The notes under the pieces are model-generated. The model was not told the origin of the DNA. It made no database searches and saw nothing but the letters and a program-made list of their open reading frames with translations. From IMG/VR virus record IMGVR_UViG_3300032278_000070, positions 1 to 31,489 of that record: 31,489 nt of DNA; one strand, given 5' to 3'. Numbering within the stretch: the first letter of the stretch is position 1; the number at the start of each line of letters is the position of its first letter. The stretch is from a virus. Below, piece after piece: positions 14,608 to 23,356 of the stretch. The translations under genes were made by a program, and so were the position numbers.

Positions 14608-15816
14608 ATGGTCTTGGTGAACACCCCAACGCAGTTCGGTACCGCAAAGCATACGATAGACGTAGAGATTGCGGGGTTCAATGCTGCGCCCGTAGAGCGT
14701 GTGGACATAAACCTACGTGAGAACGAGCACGATCATGTGCGCTTCGTCCTTGCAGGTATCTCTCCCCTGTCGATAACTGACTACATAGGCGTTCCCGTCA
14801 AGGTGACCGTGGGGGTAGGGTACAGCGCTGGGTTCACCTTCTGTGGTTATATTAACAGTGTCAAACCATCTCATACGGTATCTAGCGGTATTGCTCAGGG
14901 GAGCCTACTTCAGGAGGCTTGGGTAGACTGCTTGGGCGCTAGTGCGAATATGCGTGGTAGGAAGAACAGGGTATGGCCCAGTAACGGGGAGAACTTCAAG
15001 GTGCTGGACATGGTTAGCGAGTTGGCTAGTGACTACGGTCTGTCCTACTCCTGTCCCGACAGTACTATGGTTATCCCTCGTAAGGTGCAGAAGGGTGTGT
15101 CAGACTGGGCTATCCTAGCGAAATCCTGTGTGGATTCTGGATTGGCTGTCAACCTACACGGTAGTGAAATCCACGTGTGGGACCCCTACACAGCCATACG
15201 ATACGGTGCGCCATCCTTCACCCTCCAGACCGTGTACACCGTAGGTGGTCCTGCCATTGCCCAACCCGGTCGTATCATGGAGTTCGATGGTACCTTCGGG
15301 ACAGCCCACGAATACGGGGATGTGAACGAGGCATCTATGGCCATTCTGGATGCGGACAGTCAGTTACTCACTGCCTCTTCAACAGAACTTCTGGGTAGCA
15401 CAGGTTACGGGGAAGACCTTTCGTCAGGCCTCAAGGACGTGCTGTCCGTGGAGGCTCTCTCTATGGCCGACGCTCGTAGGAAGTTGACCGCAACTAGGGC
15501 CTACTCTGATGCCTTCGTGGCCAAGGTGTCCACTACCGGTGTTGCGGGACCAGTGCCCGGAAGTGTCGTAGGTGTTGAAGGGTTCAGCAGCGACTTCGAT
15601 GGTGCTTGGTTGGTACGTGAGATGAACATGAAGTTCAACGATGGCAACTTCGTGTCCGAGTTCGGACTCTCACGTAGTACAACCGGGAAGGGGTACACTG
15701 GGCTACCAGTACTACGTGCCTACCTAGAACCTGATGCCCCCAAACTGGTACCGGGCAAGTTGGGGACTCCTGAGTGGAGGTCCTCTACTATGAGAGCACG
15801 AGTCTATGCATACTGA
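14608..15816 (+). CDS. Baseplate hub protein (gp27 / phage late control D-like)
   Basis: A 402-residue protein resembling gp27/gpD and the N-terminal part of VgrG. It has HTIDVEIAGFNAAPVERVDINLRENEHDHVRF at the N-terminus, then an IGVPVKVTVGVGYSAGFTFCGYINSV strand pair, as in hub ring domains. A middle VSDWAILAKSCVDSGLAVNLHGSEIHVW segment is the usual 'W..L..L....G' signature of this family. The C-terminus has SVVGVEGFSSDFDGAWLVREMNMKF. It forms the trimeric ring that carries the central spike. It overlaps the spike gene by 11 bases, so the two are probably made in equal amounts. Confidence 0.85.
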   Translation: MVLVNTPTQFGTAKHTIDVEIAGFNAAPVERVDINLRENEHDHVRFVLAGISPLSITDYIGVPVKVTVGVGYSAGFTFCGYINSVKPSHTVSSGIAQGSLLQEAWVDCLGASANMRGRKNRVWPSNGENFKVLDMVSELASDYGLSYSCPDSTMVIPRKVQKGVSDWAILAKSCVDSGLAVNLHGSEIHVWDPYTAIRYGAPSFTLQTVYTVGGPAIAQPGRIMEFDGTFGTAHEYGDVNEASMAILDADSQLLTASSTELLGSTGYGEDLSSGLKDVLSVEALSMADARRKLTATRAYSDAFVAKVSTTGVAGPVPGSVVGVEGFSSDFDGAWLVREMNMKFNDGNFVSEFGLSRSTTGKGYTGLPVLRAYLEPDAPKLVPGKLGTPEWRSSTMRARVYAY

Positions 15817-18244
15817 TTCTCATATAACTGATTCTCTATACACCTCCTACTCACAGATCCATCGGGCCGTAGTACAGTACTCCAGTACCACAACGGGTGA
15901 GATTCATGTGATCATCCCTACAGTTACAGGGCTTGACACCTCCATCCCAGTCTCATACTTCGGTAGGGAAGCGCACCCGTTTGAGAACGACTGGGTGGTG
16001 CCCAATGTGGGGGCCAGCATCATCGTCTGTCGTGAGGACGAGGACTACACCAGCGTCTTCTGGATCAACACCACCTACAACCCGGTGCGGGCCGACGTAG
16101 GCGAGTCCAACCCATCCAACTACAACTTCGGCCCCAGCGGATCGGAGTCAATCTTCGACCTGTCTGACTGGGCAGGGCACCCTACATCTGCGGGCTTGTA
16201 CTTGGGCTCCATCTACATGGGGTTCCACACAGGCTCCAACGGGTCCGACGGGTGGCGTACCTACATGGACTACACCGGTAAGTTCTACTTGAAGGGTAGT
16301 GGTACCAATACCTTGACATGGGACGGCTCAACTTTGGCGGTGACCGGGACGGTTACTGCTACTGCTGGGGAGATCGGGGGCTGGACCATTGATGCGGACT
16401 CCCTGTACTCAGGCACCAAAGACACCAGTGGGTACGCCGATGGTGGGGGTATCACCATCTCTAGCGGGGGGTCTATCCACGCCAAGCAGTTCTACATAGA
16501 CACCTCTGGTAACGCATTCTTCAAGGGTGATTTGACTGGCGCTAACATCACCGGGACCACAGGCACCTTCACTGGTAGTATCACAGGGGCTTCGGGGACG
16601 TTCACTGGAAGCATCACAGGGGCCTCAGGTACGTTCACTGGGTCGATCACCGGTGCTTCGGGTACCTTCGGAGGGGCATTGTCCGGGGCCAGCATCAGTG
16701 CTGGAACCATCTCTGGTGCTGCTATCACTGCTGGGTCTATCAACGTCCCTGCAATCAGTCCTAAGTTCACAGTCGCTGATACTGGGGCGGTGACTGCGTC
16801 AGACTTGACACTCACCGGAACGGTTACAGCCACTAGCGGGATTATCAATGGTGCTGCCCTCGTAGGTGGGACCATCACAGGTTCCACCATCCTTGTACCG
16901 GGTACTGGAGCAGACGCGGATACTCTTATGAGGTTGTCGAATAGTGGAACCACCGCGTTCCTAGAACTTGAGGTGGAGGATCAGACGGTGGCCGGTTACA
17001 TAGCCATCAACCGAGTGACTTCCCCCTCCGTTCATTCCAATCTTCAGATACTTGCGCCCGCTATGGAGGGGTCCACTCGCCCCGGTATGACCATCAAGCA
17101 TTACGTCGGGGGCGGTTCCTACGTCAACATCGGAACTGACGACAGCAACCCACAGATACTTCTAGAGGATACAGGGACTGGCACCGCCACCATTAGGGGA
17201 GACGGTGCTGTCAGTATTGAATCACCGGACATTTCGCTGGGTACAGCCGACACCCACTTTGTGTCTGTGCCCCACAACGGAATCGAACTGGAGAACAGTG
17301 CTCCATCTACCACAACCAACAGGTTGTACAACCAGAGCGGAACACTGAAATGGGATGGGTCTGCGGTTGGTGGGGGTACCACCTACACGTTCTCCTCCCC
17401 CCTGTCGGAGTCCAGCGGGACGGTCAGCATCGACCTCTCCGGGTATTCAACTACCAGTCATAACCACAGTGGTGTGTACGCTACATCAAGCCACAACCAC
17501 AGCGGTACGTACCTTGAACTTGGCGGCGGGACGATGACCGGAACCCTCAACTTGGGAACGGGCACAAAGAGGATAGAGGGTGGCTCCGGTGGTGGTTTGA
17601 TGATCGACTCTTCAGGTAGCGCCTATCTGCGTGCGAATAATGAGGCCAACTATGGAGTGACCGCTTGGACGGGTGGTCATACAACCATCTACAACGGAAC
17701 TACCCCTAGGATCGTTACAGCAACTAGTTACAACATATGTTATGAAGATTGGGTTCCTGATACTACTGATGAGTGGAACCTCGGTTTCAGTACTGGCGCT
17801 CTTAAGTGGAAGAACCTGTATTTATCGAATAATGTGTACACACATGATGGTGGCGTCCACGTTTCAGATGTTTCGCAGAAGACAGATGTTGTAGATTCCA
17901 TCCTCGGCCTTGATTTCATAAATGCTGTACGTCCTGTATCATACAAGTGGGTTGAGACTGAAGGCAGGTCCGGTGTTAGAACTCATCATGGCTTTATTGC
18001 TCAAGAAATAGAGGCTGTGCTTGGAGATGATGCCACCGCTATGGCTTTGTGGTGCAATGTTCATCAGCCAGCGCTTGCAGCGGAAGAACTACCTGAGGGA
18101 CAAGTCATGGCAGCCGTGGACGAGTCGTATACCCAGTCGCTACGCTACACGGAACTTGTCCCCGTTATTACTAAAGCATTACAGGAAATATCAACTAAAC
18201 TAGATGCGGCAGAAGCCCGCATAGCAGTACTGGAGTCAGCATGA
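15806..18244 (+). CDS. Baseplate spike OB-fold fused to a long fibre with C-terminal S74 chaperone
   Basis: An 812-residue protein. Residues about 13-95 (RAVVQYSSTTTGEIHVIIPTVTG, then WVVPNVGASIIVCREDED, then VFWINTTY) have the gp5-type OB-fold pattern of central spikes. Residues about 100-690 are a long beta-rich shaft, including GTFTGSITGAS repeats near residues 253-296, a hinge of SHNHSG repeats near 550-570, and many Thr/Ser/Gly strands. Residues about 687-812 are a Peptidase_S74 chaperone: S687 and K692 (SDVSQK), then HHGFIAQEIEAV and a C-terminal coiled-coil (LDAAEARIAVLESA). The S74 domain trimerises the shaft and then cleaves itself. A single gene therefore links the baseplate centre to a receptor-binding-like fibre. 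The last part of the gene is noticeably more A/T-rich than the rest. Confidence 0.8.
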   Translation: MHTDSHITDSLYTSYSQIHRAVVQYSSTTTGEIHVIIPTVTGLDTSIPVSYFGREAHPFENDWVVPNVGASIIVCREDEDYTSVFWINTTYNPVRADVGESNPSNYNFGPSGSESIFDLSDWAGHPTSAGLYLGSIYMGFHTGSNGSDGWRTYMDYTGKFYLKGSGTNTLTWDGSTLAVTGTVTATAGEIGGWTIDADSLYSGTKDTSGYADGGGITISSGGSIHAKQFYIDTSGNAFFKGDLTGANITGTTGTFTGSITGASGTFTGSITGASGTFTGSITGASGTFGGALSGASISAGTISGAAITAGSINVPAISPKFTVADTGAVTASDLTLTGTVTATSGIINGAALVGGTITGSTILVPGTGADADTLMRLSNSGTTAFLELEVEDQTVAGYIAINRVTSPSVHSNLQILAPAMEGSTRPGMTIKHYVGGGSYVNIGTDDSNPQILLEDTGTGTATIRGDGAVSIESPDISLGTADTHFVSVPHNGIELENSAPSTTTNRLYNQSGTLKWDGSAVGGGTTYTFSSPLSESSGTVSIDLSGYSTTSHNHSGVYATSSHNHSGTYLELGGGTMTGTLNLGTGTKRIEGGSGGGLMIDSSGSAYLRANNEANYGVTAWTGGHTTIYNGTTPRIVTATSYNICYEDWVPDTTDEWNLGFSTGALKWKNLYLSNNVYTHDGGVHVSDVSQKTDVVDSILGLDFINAVRPVSYKWVETEGRSGVRTHHGFIAQEIEAVLGDDATAMALWCNVHQPALAAEELPEGQVMAAVDESYTQSLRYTELVPVITKALQEISTKLDAAEARIAVLESA
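16562..16693 (+). repeat. 33-bp tandem repeat in the fibre shaft
   Basis: Units of 33 bases (11 codons, GTFTGSITGAS) begin at 16562, 16595, 16628 and 16661, the last one diverged. The sequence differs at third codon positions between copies, so the amino-acid repeat is being kept while the DNA drifts. Further, more degenerate Gly/Thr repeats continue downstream in the shaft. Confidence 0.8.
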
Positions 18245-18972
18245 TACCTACAACCAAGAGCAGCGTAGACCTTTCACTACTACACCCCCGCTTTAAGCAG
18301 CGGCTGGAGGCATTCTTTGCGGACCCCCGCATTAGCGGGCGTGTCTCCATCTCCTCGGGCTGTCGTTCCTACGCACAACAGATGTACTTCTACAAGAGGT
18401 ACCTCAAGGGCGGGAACCTAGCGGCCAACCCCGACAGAAGGTTTGGTCCTAAAGCCTTGAATGGTGTTGGGATCTGGAGAGGAAGTTGGCATATGTCTCA
18501 GGACGATGGTTTTTGCTATGCGGTTGACTTCCATCGCCTGAACAAGGACCTAGCCACATGGGAAATCAACGCCATTGCCAAGGAGTACGGGCTACATCCC
18601 ACCGTTGACGGAGAGTGGTGGCACCATCAGCCTCGTGCCTCAACAGAATGGTTCGATGCCCCGGCTATGGGCAAGAAGCCAGCCAAAGAGGAGAAGAAGG
18701 AGCCCAAGACGGACTGGGCAGCCGTCGTCCTGTACGTACAGAGTTTGTACACTATGGTTAGTACTGCTCCTCTTAAGAGGGGTAGTCGTAACGAGGCAGT
18801 TCGGGTGATGCAGCGTAAACTAGGTGAGATAGGCATTAATGCCGGGACACCGGACGGTATCTTTGGTAGAATGACTACTAGGGCAGTTAAACGGTACCAG
18901 CGGGTGAACAAACTCACAGTAGACGGAATCGTTGGCCCAGCCACATGGGCCAAACTAATAGTAGAGGGTTAA
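18241..18972 (+). CDS. M15 peptidase with PG_binding_1 domain (endolysin or tail hydrolase)
   Basis: A 243-residue protein. Residues about 30-140 are an M15-type metallopeptidase: SWHMSQ gives H84, CYAVDFH gives D96, and EWWHHQ gives E125 and H128, the Zn-ligand and catalytic set. Residues about 140-160 are a Lys/Glu/Pro linker. Residues about 180-240 are a PG_binding_1 three-helix domain (LKRGSRNEAVRVMQRKLGEIG, then DGIFGRMTTRAVKRYQR, then VDGIVGPATWAKL). It would cut peptide stems in peptidoglycan. Its ATG overlaps the spike stop by 4 bases. It lies inside the baseplate block, about 4 kb from the holin-like gene, so it may be the endolysin or a baseplate-bound hydrolase. No signal peptide is visible, which fits holin-dependent release. 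Confidence 0.88.
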   Translation: MIPTTKSSVDLSLLHPRFKQRLEAFFADPRISGRVSISSGCRSYAQQMYFYKRYLKGGNLAANPDRRFGPKALNGVGIWRGSWHMSQDDGFCYAVDFHRLNKDLATWEINAIAKEYGLHPTVDGEWWHHQPRASTEWFDAPAMGKKPAKEEKKEPKTDWAAVVLYVQSLYTMVSTAPLKRGSRNEAVRVMQRKLGEIGINAGTPDGIFGRMTTRAVKRYQRVNKLTVDGIVGPATWAKLIVEG

Positions 18973-18973
18973 G

Positions 18974-19399
18974 TTGCGTACCATTTCTGTACCGTTCACG
19001 TTCTCTGGGGGGTCCCTCCAGAACACTGACGATCCACATAAGATTGCTCGTCAGGAGATCATCAACGTACTGATGACTGAGCAGTACGAGCGTGTCATGG
19101 CCCCCGGGTACGGAGCATCTACTACTAGACTGTTGTTCACAACCTTGGACAACCTAGTAGTAGCGGACTACAAGGAGGAGGCACTGGCCATGCTAAATAG
19201 TAATACGTCCAACTGCTCTGTTCGTTCACTATCAATCACAGACCAGCCAGAGTCTGTACCTCAGGGTGGGGGTACTGAAGACCCACAGTCCACACTCTAC
19301 GTTAACGTCACGTACAAACTTAATGGAGACCCAACTTCCTCCACCATGTCTGTGTCTATTGCCACCCCAGACGCACTCAACGTATTCTCTCCGATCTAA
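18974..19399 (+). CDS. Baseplate wedge protein (gp25-like)
   Basis: A 141-residue protein starting at TTG 18974, two bases after the upstream stop. It opens with PFTFSGGSLQNTDDPHKIARQEIINVLMTEQYERVMAPGYG, the GPW_gp25 pattern, including ERVMAPGYG as the equivalent of the conserved EPR-type segment. The C-terminus is beta-rich. gp25-like proteins join the tube to the wedges and help start sheath assembly. Placement directly before a gpJ-like gene is the usual order. TTG as a start is uncommon but the N-terminus fits the family well there. Confidence 0.85.
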   Translation: MRTISVPFTFSGGSLQNTDDPHKIARQEIINVLMTEQYERVMAPGYGASTTRLLFTTLDNLVVADYKEEALAMLNSNTSNCSVRSLSITDQPESVPQGGGTEDPQSTLYVNVTYKLNGDPTSSTMSVSIATPDALNVFSPI

Positions 19400-19408
19400 G
19401 GAAACCCG

Positions 19409-20902
19409 ATGGCTACTGACTACACCAGCAGGGACTTTGAGTCCGTCAAGGATGATCTAATCCGTCGTGCTAGGGCAACCATACCTGAGTGGTCACGGGG
19501 AGGGTCTTCTGACTTTGCCATGGTGCTGGTGGACCTATGGTCCTACATTGCTGACATCCAGAACTACTATGTGGACAAGGCCCACAACGAGTCTTTCCTG
19601 TCAACAGCCACGCAGGTTGGATCGGTACATGCTCTCGCTCGTATTCTTGGGTACAACCCCAATCAACGAGTAGCCGCCTCGTCCACGGTGCGACTATACA
19701 ACAGTTCTGCCGCAGTCATCACTATCCCCAAGGACACACAGTTCGTGGTGCCTGCGACCAGTTCCACGTCTACCATTTACTTTGCGTCCACAGGGGCTGT
19801 GGACATTGATGCGTCCACCACCTCAGGCGCAGGTATACCGGTCGCCGTACTGGAGGGACGGTACGTGGAGGAAACCATCACCCTCAACTACCTAGGTGGT
19901 GCAGGGGGCACCTTCATGCTATCAGAGAAGAAGGTTATTCCAAACTCACTGTCCCTCCTCGTGGGAACCACCACCTATCAGTACACCCCGCGTCTCACAA
20001 ACATTGCTTCCGACACCCCTGCGTTCACCACAATGACGGATAGTTCAGATAGTACCGTTGTGGTTCTGGGCAATGGAATCAACGGGCTGGTACCCCCCTC
20101 GGGCAGCACCATCACGGCCACCTACCGGGTGGGTCAGGGCGTTCTGGGTAATGTGGTGGCTAATGCTATAACTGCACTGGACAGCCCCGTCACCCACATA
20201 TACATCAACAGTTCCACGGCTGGTGTAGGGGGCAACGACCCCGAGTCCATCACGTCCATTAAGGCAAACGCCCCCACCCTACGCAGGTCACAGGACCGGG
20301 CAGTCACGCTGGCGGATTACACCTCGTTGATACAGGGATTCTCTGGTGTCACCAAGGCATACGCCATTAGTTCAGTAGCCTCTGGTGCGGTAACGGTGAA
20401 CTACGTTGCTTTACCCAACTATCCAGACTTTGAAACGCGCGATAGTGGCACTGCTTTGTCCCTCACGGCAGACTTCGGCACCGCAGGTACAGAGATCCAC
20501 AGTAACTTGGGTACGTACCTTTCAGGTAGGTCGGTACTAGGTGTGACTGTGAATCAGATCAGCACCACCATCAACTTCTCAAACGTGTACGTTGACTTCA
20601 GTTCGGTGGTAGTGAAGGATGGGTACTACCAGACAGAGGTGAAGAATAATATCACTTCTGCCATTCAGGCCCTGTTCACATGGGACGCTGTGGAGTTCAA
20701 CCAGATCGTCAAGCGTAGTTTGATAGAGTCAGCCGCCAACGCTGTTGCTGGGGTTACAAGTGTTACGTTGAGTAACCTAGGATCTTCGGGGGGTGGCTCT
20801 AGTCTGGGAGACTACACCATTACTGCAACGAATGCTAGCCAAGTGTACCTGCCTGTTATCCGTACAATCACCTACGCTGGAGTTACCGGGGGCGTCTCCT
20901 AA
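19409..20902 (+). CDS. Baseplate wedge protein (gpJ / gp6-like)
   Basis: A 497-residue Baseplate_J-type protein. It begins DYTSRDFESVKDDLIRRARATIPEW, then MVLVDLWSYIADIQNYYVDKAHNESFL, then LARILGYNPNQRVAASSTVRL, the typical N-terminal run of this family. The middle part is beta-rich. The segment ESITSIKANAPTLRRSQDRAVTLADYTSLIQGFSGVTKAYA is a second family hallmark. It forms wedge dimers that surround the hub. AGGAAA precedes the ATG. The next gene starts on the last base of this stop codon. Confidence 0.93.
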   Translation: MATDYTSRDFESVKDDLIRRARATIPEWSRGGSSDFAMVLVDLWSYIADIQNYYVDKAHNESFLSTATQVGSVHALARILGYNPNQRVAASSTVRLYNSSAAVITIPKDTQFVVPATSSTSTIYFASTGAVDIDASTTSGAGIPVAVLEGRYVEETITLNYLGGAGGTFMLSEKKVIPNSLSLLVGTTTYQYTPRLTNIASDTPAFTTMTDSSDSTVVVLGNGINGLVPPSGSTITATYRVGQGVLGNVVANAITALDSPVTHIYINSSTAGVGGNDPESITSIKANAPTLRRSQDRAVTLADYTSLIQGFSGVTKAYAISSVASGAVTVNYVALPNYPDFETRDSGTALSLTADFGTAGTEIHSNLGTYLSGRSVLGVTVNQISTTINFSNVYVDFSSVVVKDGYYQTEVKNNITSAIQALFTWDAVEFNQIVKRSLIESAANAVAGVTSVTLSNLGSSGGGSSLGDYTITATNASQVYLPVIRTITYAGVTGGVS

Positions 20903-23079
20903 TGGTAGATTCCCTCCGGCTTAGGGATACCACTACTGATCCTGAACTTAGGGCCACCTCAGGGGAGGCTGGCCTCCGCTCGGATAACTATGTTGCTCCT
21001 ATCAGCATTACTTCAGTTGCCTCCATCTCTGCACAGGTTACGTCCTACACGGAGGAGTCCAGTGAGTGGGGTTTGCAGGTGGGCTGGTCAGCAGAGACTC
21101 TGCTTGACGCCAGTACCCCATCTTCTGGCAACATCAACATTGCAGAGATCCAGATAAGGTACGCATGGGATGGGTACCCTGAGTTGTGGAACGACGGGGA
21201 TCAGTTGGCACTGTACACCCCAACCAACGATGGAGTTACTCCAGCGAGACATGATGGTGTGCGTAACGACACACAACTGAGCAACTGGCTTTACTACAGT
21301 CTGTTCTTTCGATACATTGATTCTAATGCTTTGACGTACATCTCTAGGGTAGCCGTTACCTCTGTCCTGATACCCACGAGGCACGGTATGGGTGAGGCCA
21401 TGTTCAAGCATGTTCCAAAGTACTACCGCTACCTAGATAGGACTGAGGGGTTAGGCCACCTCCAGAAGTACATTGAGGTGTTCGGGTGGGAGGCTGACTA
21501 CTTCAGGTCACTGGTGGACGAGTTGATGGTGGCTAAGGACCCGTACCGTGTTCACTACGACTCCCTTGACCGGTTGGCCAACTCCTTTGGCCTACCATAC
21601 ACCTCAGCGGAGATGCGGCCTTACCAGTTGCGGGAGTTGATCTATGACTCCGACAGGTACTACGACCAGAAGGGCCGAGCAGACGCCTTGGTGTCACTGC
21701 TGTCTGTACTATCAGACTCGGAGGTTAGTTGTAGAGAGTTTACCAATACAGGGGCATCCCCTACTTCTGCTTACCAGCGGGCCAAGTTCACCATCTCTGC
21801 TAGCCGTATGAACTTGGTAACCAACCCACGCTTCGTGGGTACTCCGTCGTCCAGTGGCACTTGGAACGTCCTGACCAGCGCTTCTGCTGGCACCGTAACT
21901 GTGGACCATAGTGCTGCTACCGGTGTAACCATTACCACCGGGTCCTCCGATGCAGGTACTGCCTACATCTTCCCACGTAAGCCAGTTCAGGTGAAGAGGT
22001 CTATTCACTATTACTCATCAGTAGCAGCCAGCCTTACGGCGGCTACTGCCAAGGTCAGGCTATACCGTGAGGAGCCTACCTCAGCGGGTTCCCTTCCAGA
22101 CCAGTCCAAGTACTTCGTGACCGACGCTTCAAGTAGTGCTGACTACTACCTCTCGTTGACCGAGGACTCCACAGGCGGGGACTACTCCACGGGAGCGTTC
22201 AAGCAACGTGCAGGCTTCTATCTAACACCATCAACCGCAGAGGCCAACGCCGTGCTCACCACCACCTCCACACCAGTTAATGGTGGTCTGTTCCGTGCCA
22301 GACTGTACGCTAGCACCTCTAAGTCACTCAGGTCGTTTAGCCTGAAGTTGACCAGAGTTGATACCCACCCATCCAGCGGTAGTAGGTTTGACAGGTTCAA
22401 CCTAGCGGTACATGACGGAACGGCCAATGTTATTGATCCACAAACTAGTAGTTCGGACACTAACTTCACGATTAACTCTTCAGGTCAACTGATTGACGAA
22501 GACAACAGCAATGCTGTAGTTACCAAGTTGACGGAGACTACCGGGGGTGTCACCTACACTTTGTTCATTGATGACGTGACTACCCTATCGTATGCTGCCA
22601 CTACTCAACTTCCATCCGACGACACGTCTACCTTCGACTTTAGGGACACCGGGGTAGAGCAACTTTATCCAGTTATTGTAGTTGACCTAAGCAACAGCGC
22701 CTCTGTCACACTGGACAAGTGGATCTTCCAACCCTTCTACGATGGTGACTACTTTGACGGCACCACCTTGGAGGGTCACTCCTACATTTCTGGTGGTGCT
22801 GTCACCAGCGACTACTACTGGTCAAGCACAGCGAACGACAGTGCTTCTATCTTTACCCCAGTAAGGCATCGCAACCGGGCTACCATACGTAAGGCCCTGC
22901 TCCATAACCTTCCGGTTACCATGTCTAAGGAACTGACCTCTGCCAACTACCACACAGACACCAACCATGGACATCAGGTGGTGTTCGATGCCTCCCCCGG
23001 GGACGAACACCTGTTCGATCCACACTCATGGTCTTCGGGTGTGTATACTGAGGGGACCATCACCACCAACAGCAACTAA
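20902..23079 (+). CDS. gpI-like tail protein fused to a carbohydrate-binding-like region
   Basis: A 725-residue protein. Residues about 1-165 are a beta-rich N-terminal domain that I do not recognise. Residues about 167-285 match the P2 gpI-type pattern (FKHVPKYYRYLDRTEG, LGHLQKYIEVFGWEADYFRSL, then LANSFGLPY and YYDQKGRADALVSLLSVLS). From residue 304, NLVTNPRFVGTPSSSGTW starts a jelly-roll-like segment as in CBM_4_9-type domains, and a further beta-rich part runs to about residue 650. gpI links wedges to tail fibres, and here the binding function may be fused in one chain. P2 gpI is under 200 residues, so this is a large extension. The gene follows the gpJ-like gene as usual. Confidence 0.8.
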   Translation: MVDSLRLRDTTTDPELRATSGEAGLRSDNYVAPISITSVASISAQVTSYTEESSEWGLQVGWSAETLLDASTPSSGNINIAEIQIRYAWDGYPELWNDGDQLALYTPTNDGVTPARHDGVRNDTQLSNWLYYSLFFRYIDSNALTYISRVAVTSVLIPTRHGMGEAMFKHVPKYYRYLDRTEGLGHLQKYIEVFGWEADYFRSLVDELMVAKDPYRVHYDSLDRLANSFGLPYTSAEMRPYQLRELIYDSDRYYDQKGRADALVSLLSVLSDSEVSCREFTNTGASPTSAYQRAKFTISASRMNLVTNPRFVGTPSSSGTWNVLTSASAGTVTVDHSAATGVTITTGSSDAGTAYIFPRKPVQVKRSIHYYSSVAASLTAATAKVRLYREEPTSAGSLPDQSKYFVTDASSSADYYLSLTEDSTGGDYSTGAFKQRAGFYLTPSTAEANAVLTTTSTPVNGGLFRARLYASTSKSLRSFSLKLTRVDTHPSSGSRFDRFNLAVHDGTANVIDPQTSSSDTNFTINSSGQLIDEDNSNAVVTKLTETTGGVTYTLFIDDVTTLSYAATTQLPSDDTSTFDFRDTGVEQLYPVIVVDLSNSASVTLDKWIFQPFYDGDYFDGTTLEGHSYISGGAVTSDYYWSSTANDSASIFTPVRHRNRATIRKALLHNLPVTMSKELTSANYHTDTNHGHQVVFDASPGDEHLFDPHSWSSGVYTEGTITTNSN

Positions 23080-23091
23080 GCCGGGCAGGAT

Positions 23092-23346
23092 ATGGAATAC
23101 ATTGTCGGAGCATTGGCGGTCACCAAGACCGTCCACCTTCTGGAACTGGCCCTACCACGAGCCGTTATGCCTTGGGTTAAGGTTGTGGCCGGTGTGGTCC
23201 TCGGGTACGGTGTGTCAGCACTACTGGGCACCCCCAACTTGATTGTTGACGGGCTGGTGGTCGCTACGCTAGCATCGGGAGCCCACGGGGTGCTACGCTT
23301 ACTGACCTTGCTGGGTGATCTTGTAATACGTCGCACCATTCGATAG
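23092..23346 (+). CDS. Small membrane protein, probable holin
   Basis: An 84-residue, strongly hydrophobic protein. Likely membrane segments are residues about 28-46 (VKVVAGVVLGYGVSALLG) and about 51-77 (IVDGLVVATLASGAHGVLRLL), with a third possible one near residues 3-20. It has a basic C-terminus (VIRRTIR). The size, number of membrane segments and basic tail fit holins, which release endolysins at lysis time. No family motif is specific enough for certainty. It stands alone between the baseplate and replication modules. Confidence 0.65.
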   Translation: MEYIVGALAVTKTVHLLELALPRAVMPWVKVVAGVVLGYGVSALLGTPNLIVDGLVVATLASGAHGVLRLLTLLGDLVIRRTIR

Positions 23347-23356
23347 GGAGCAGAAC

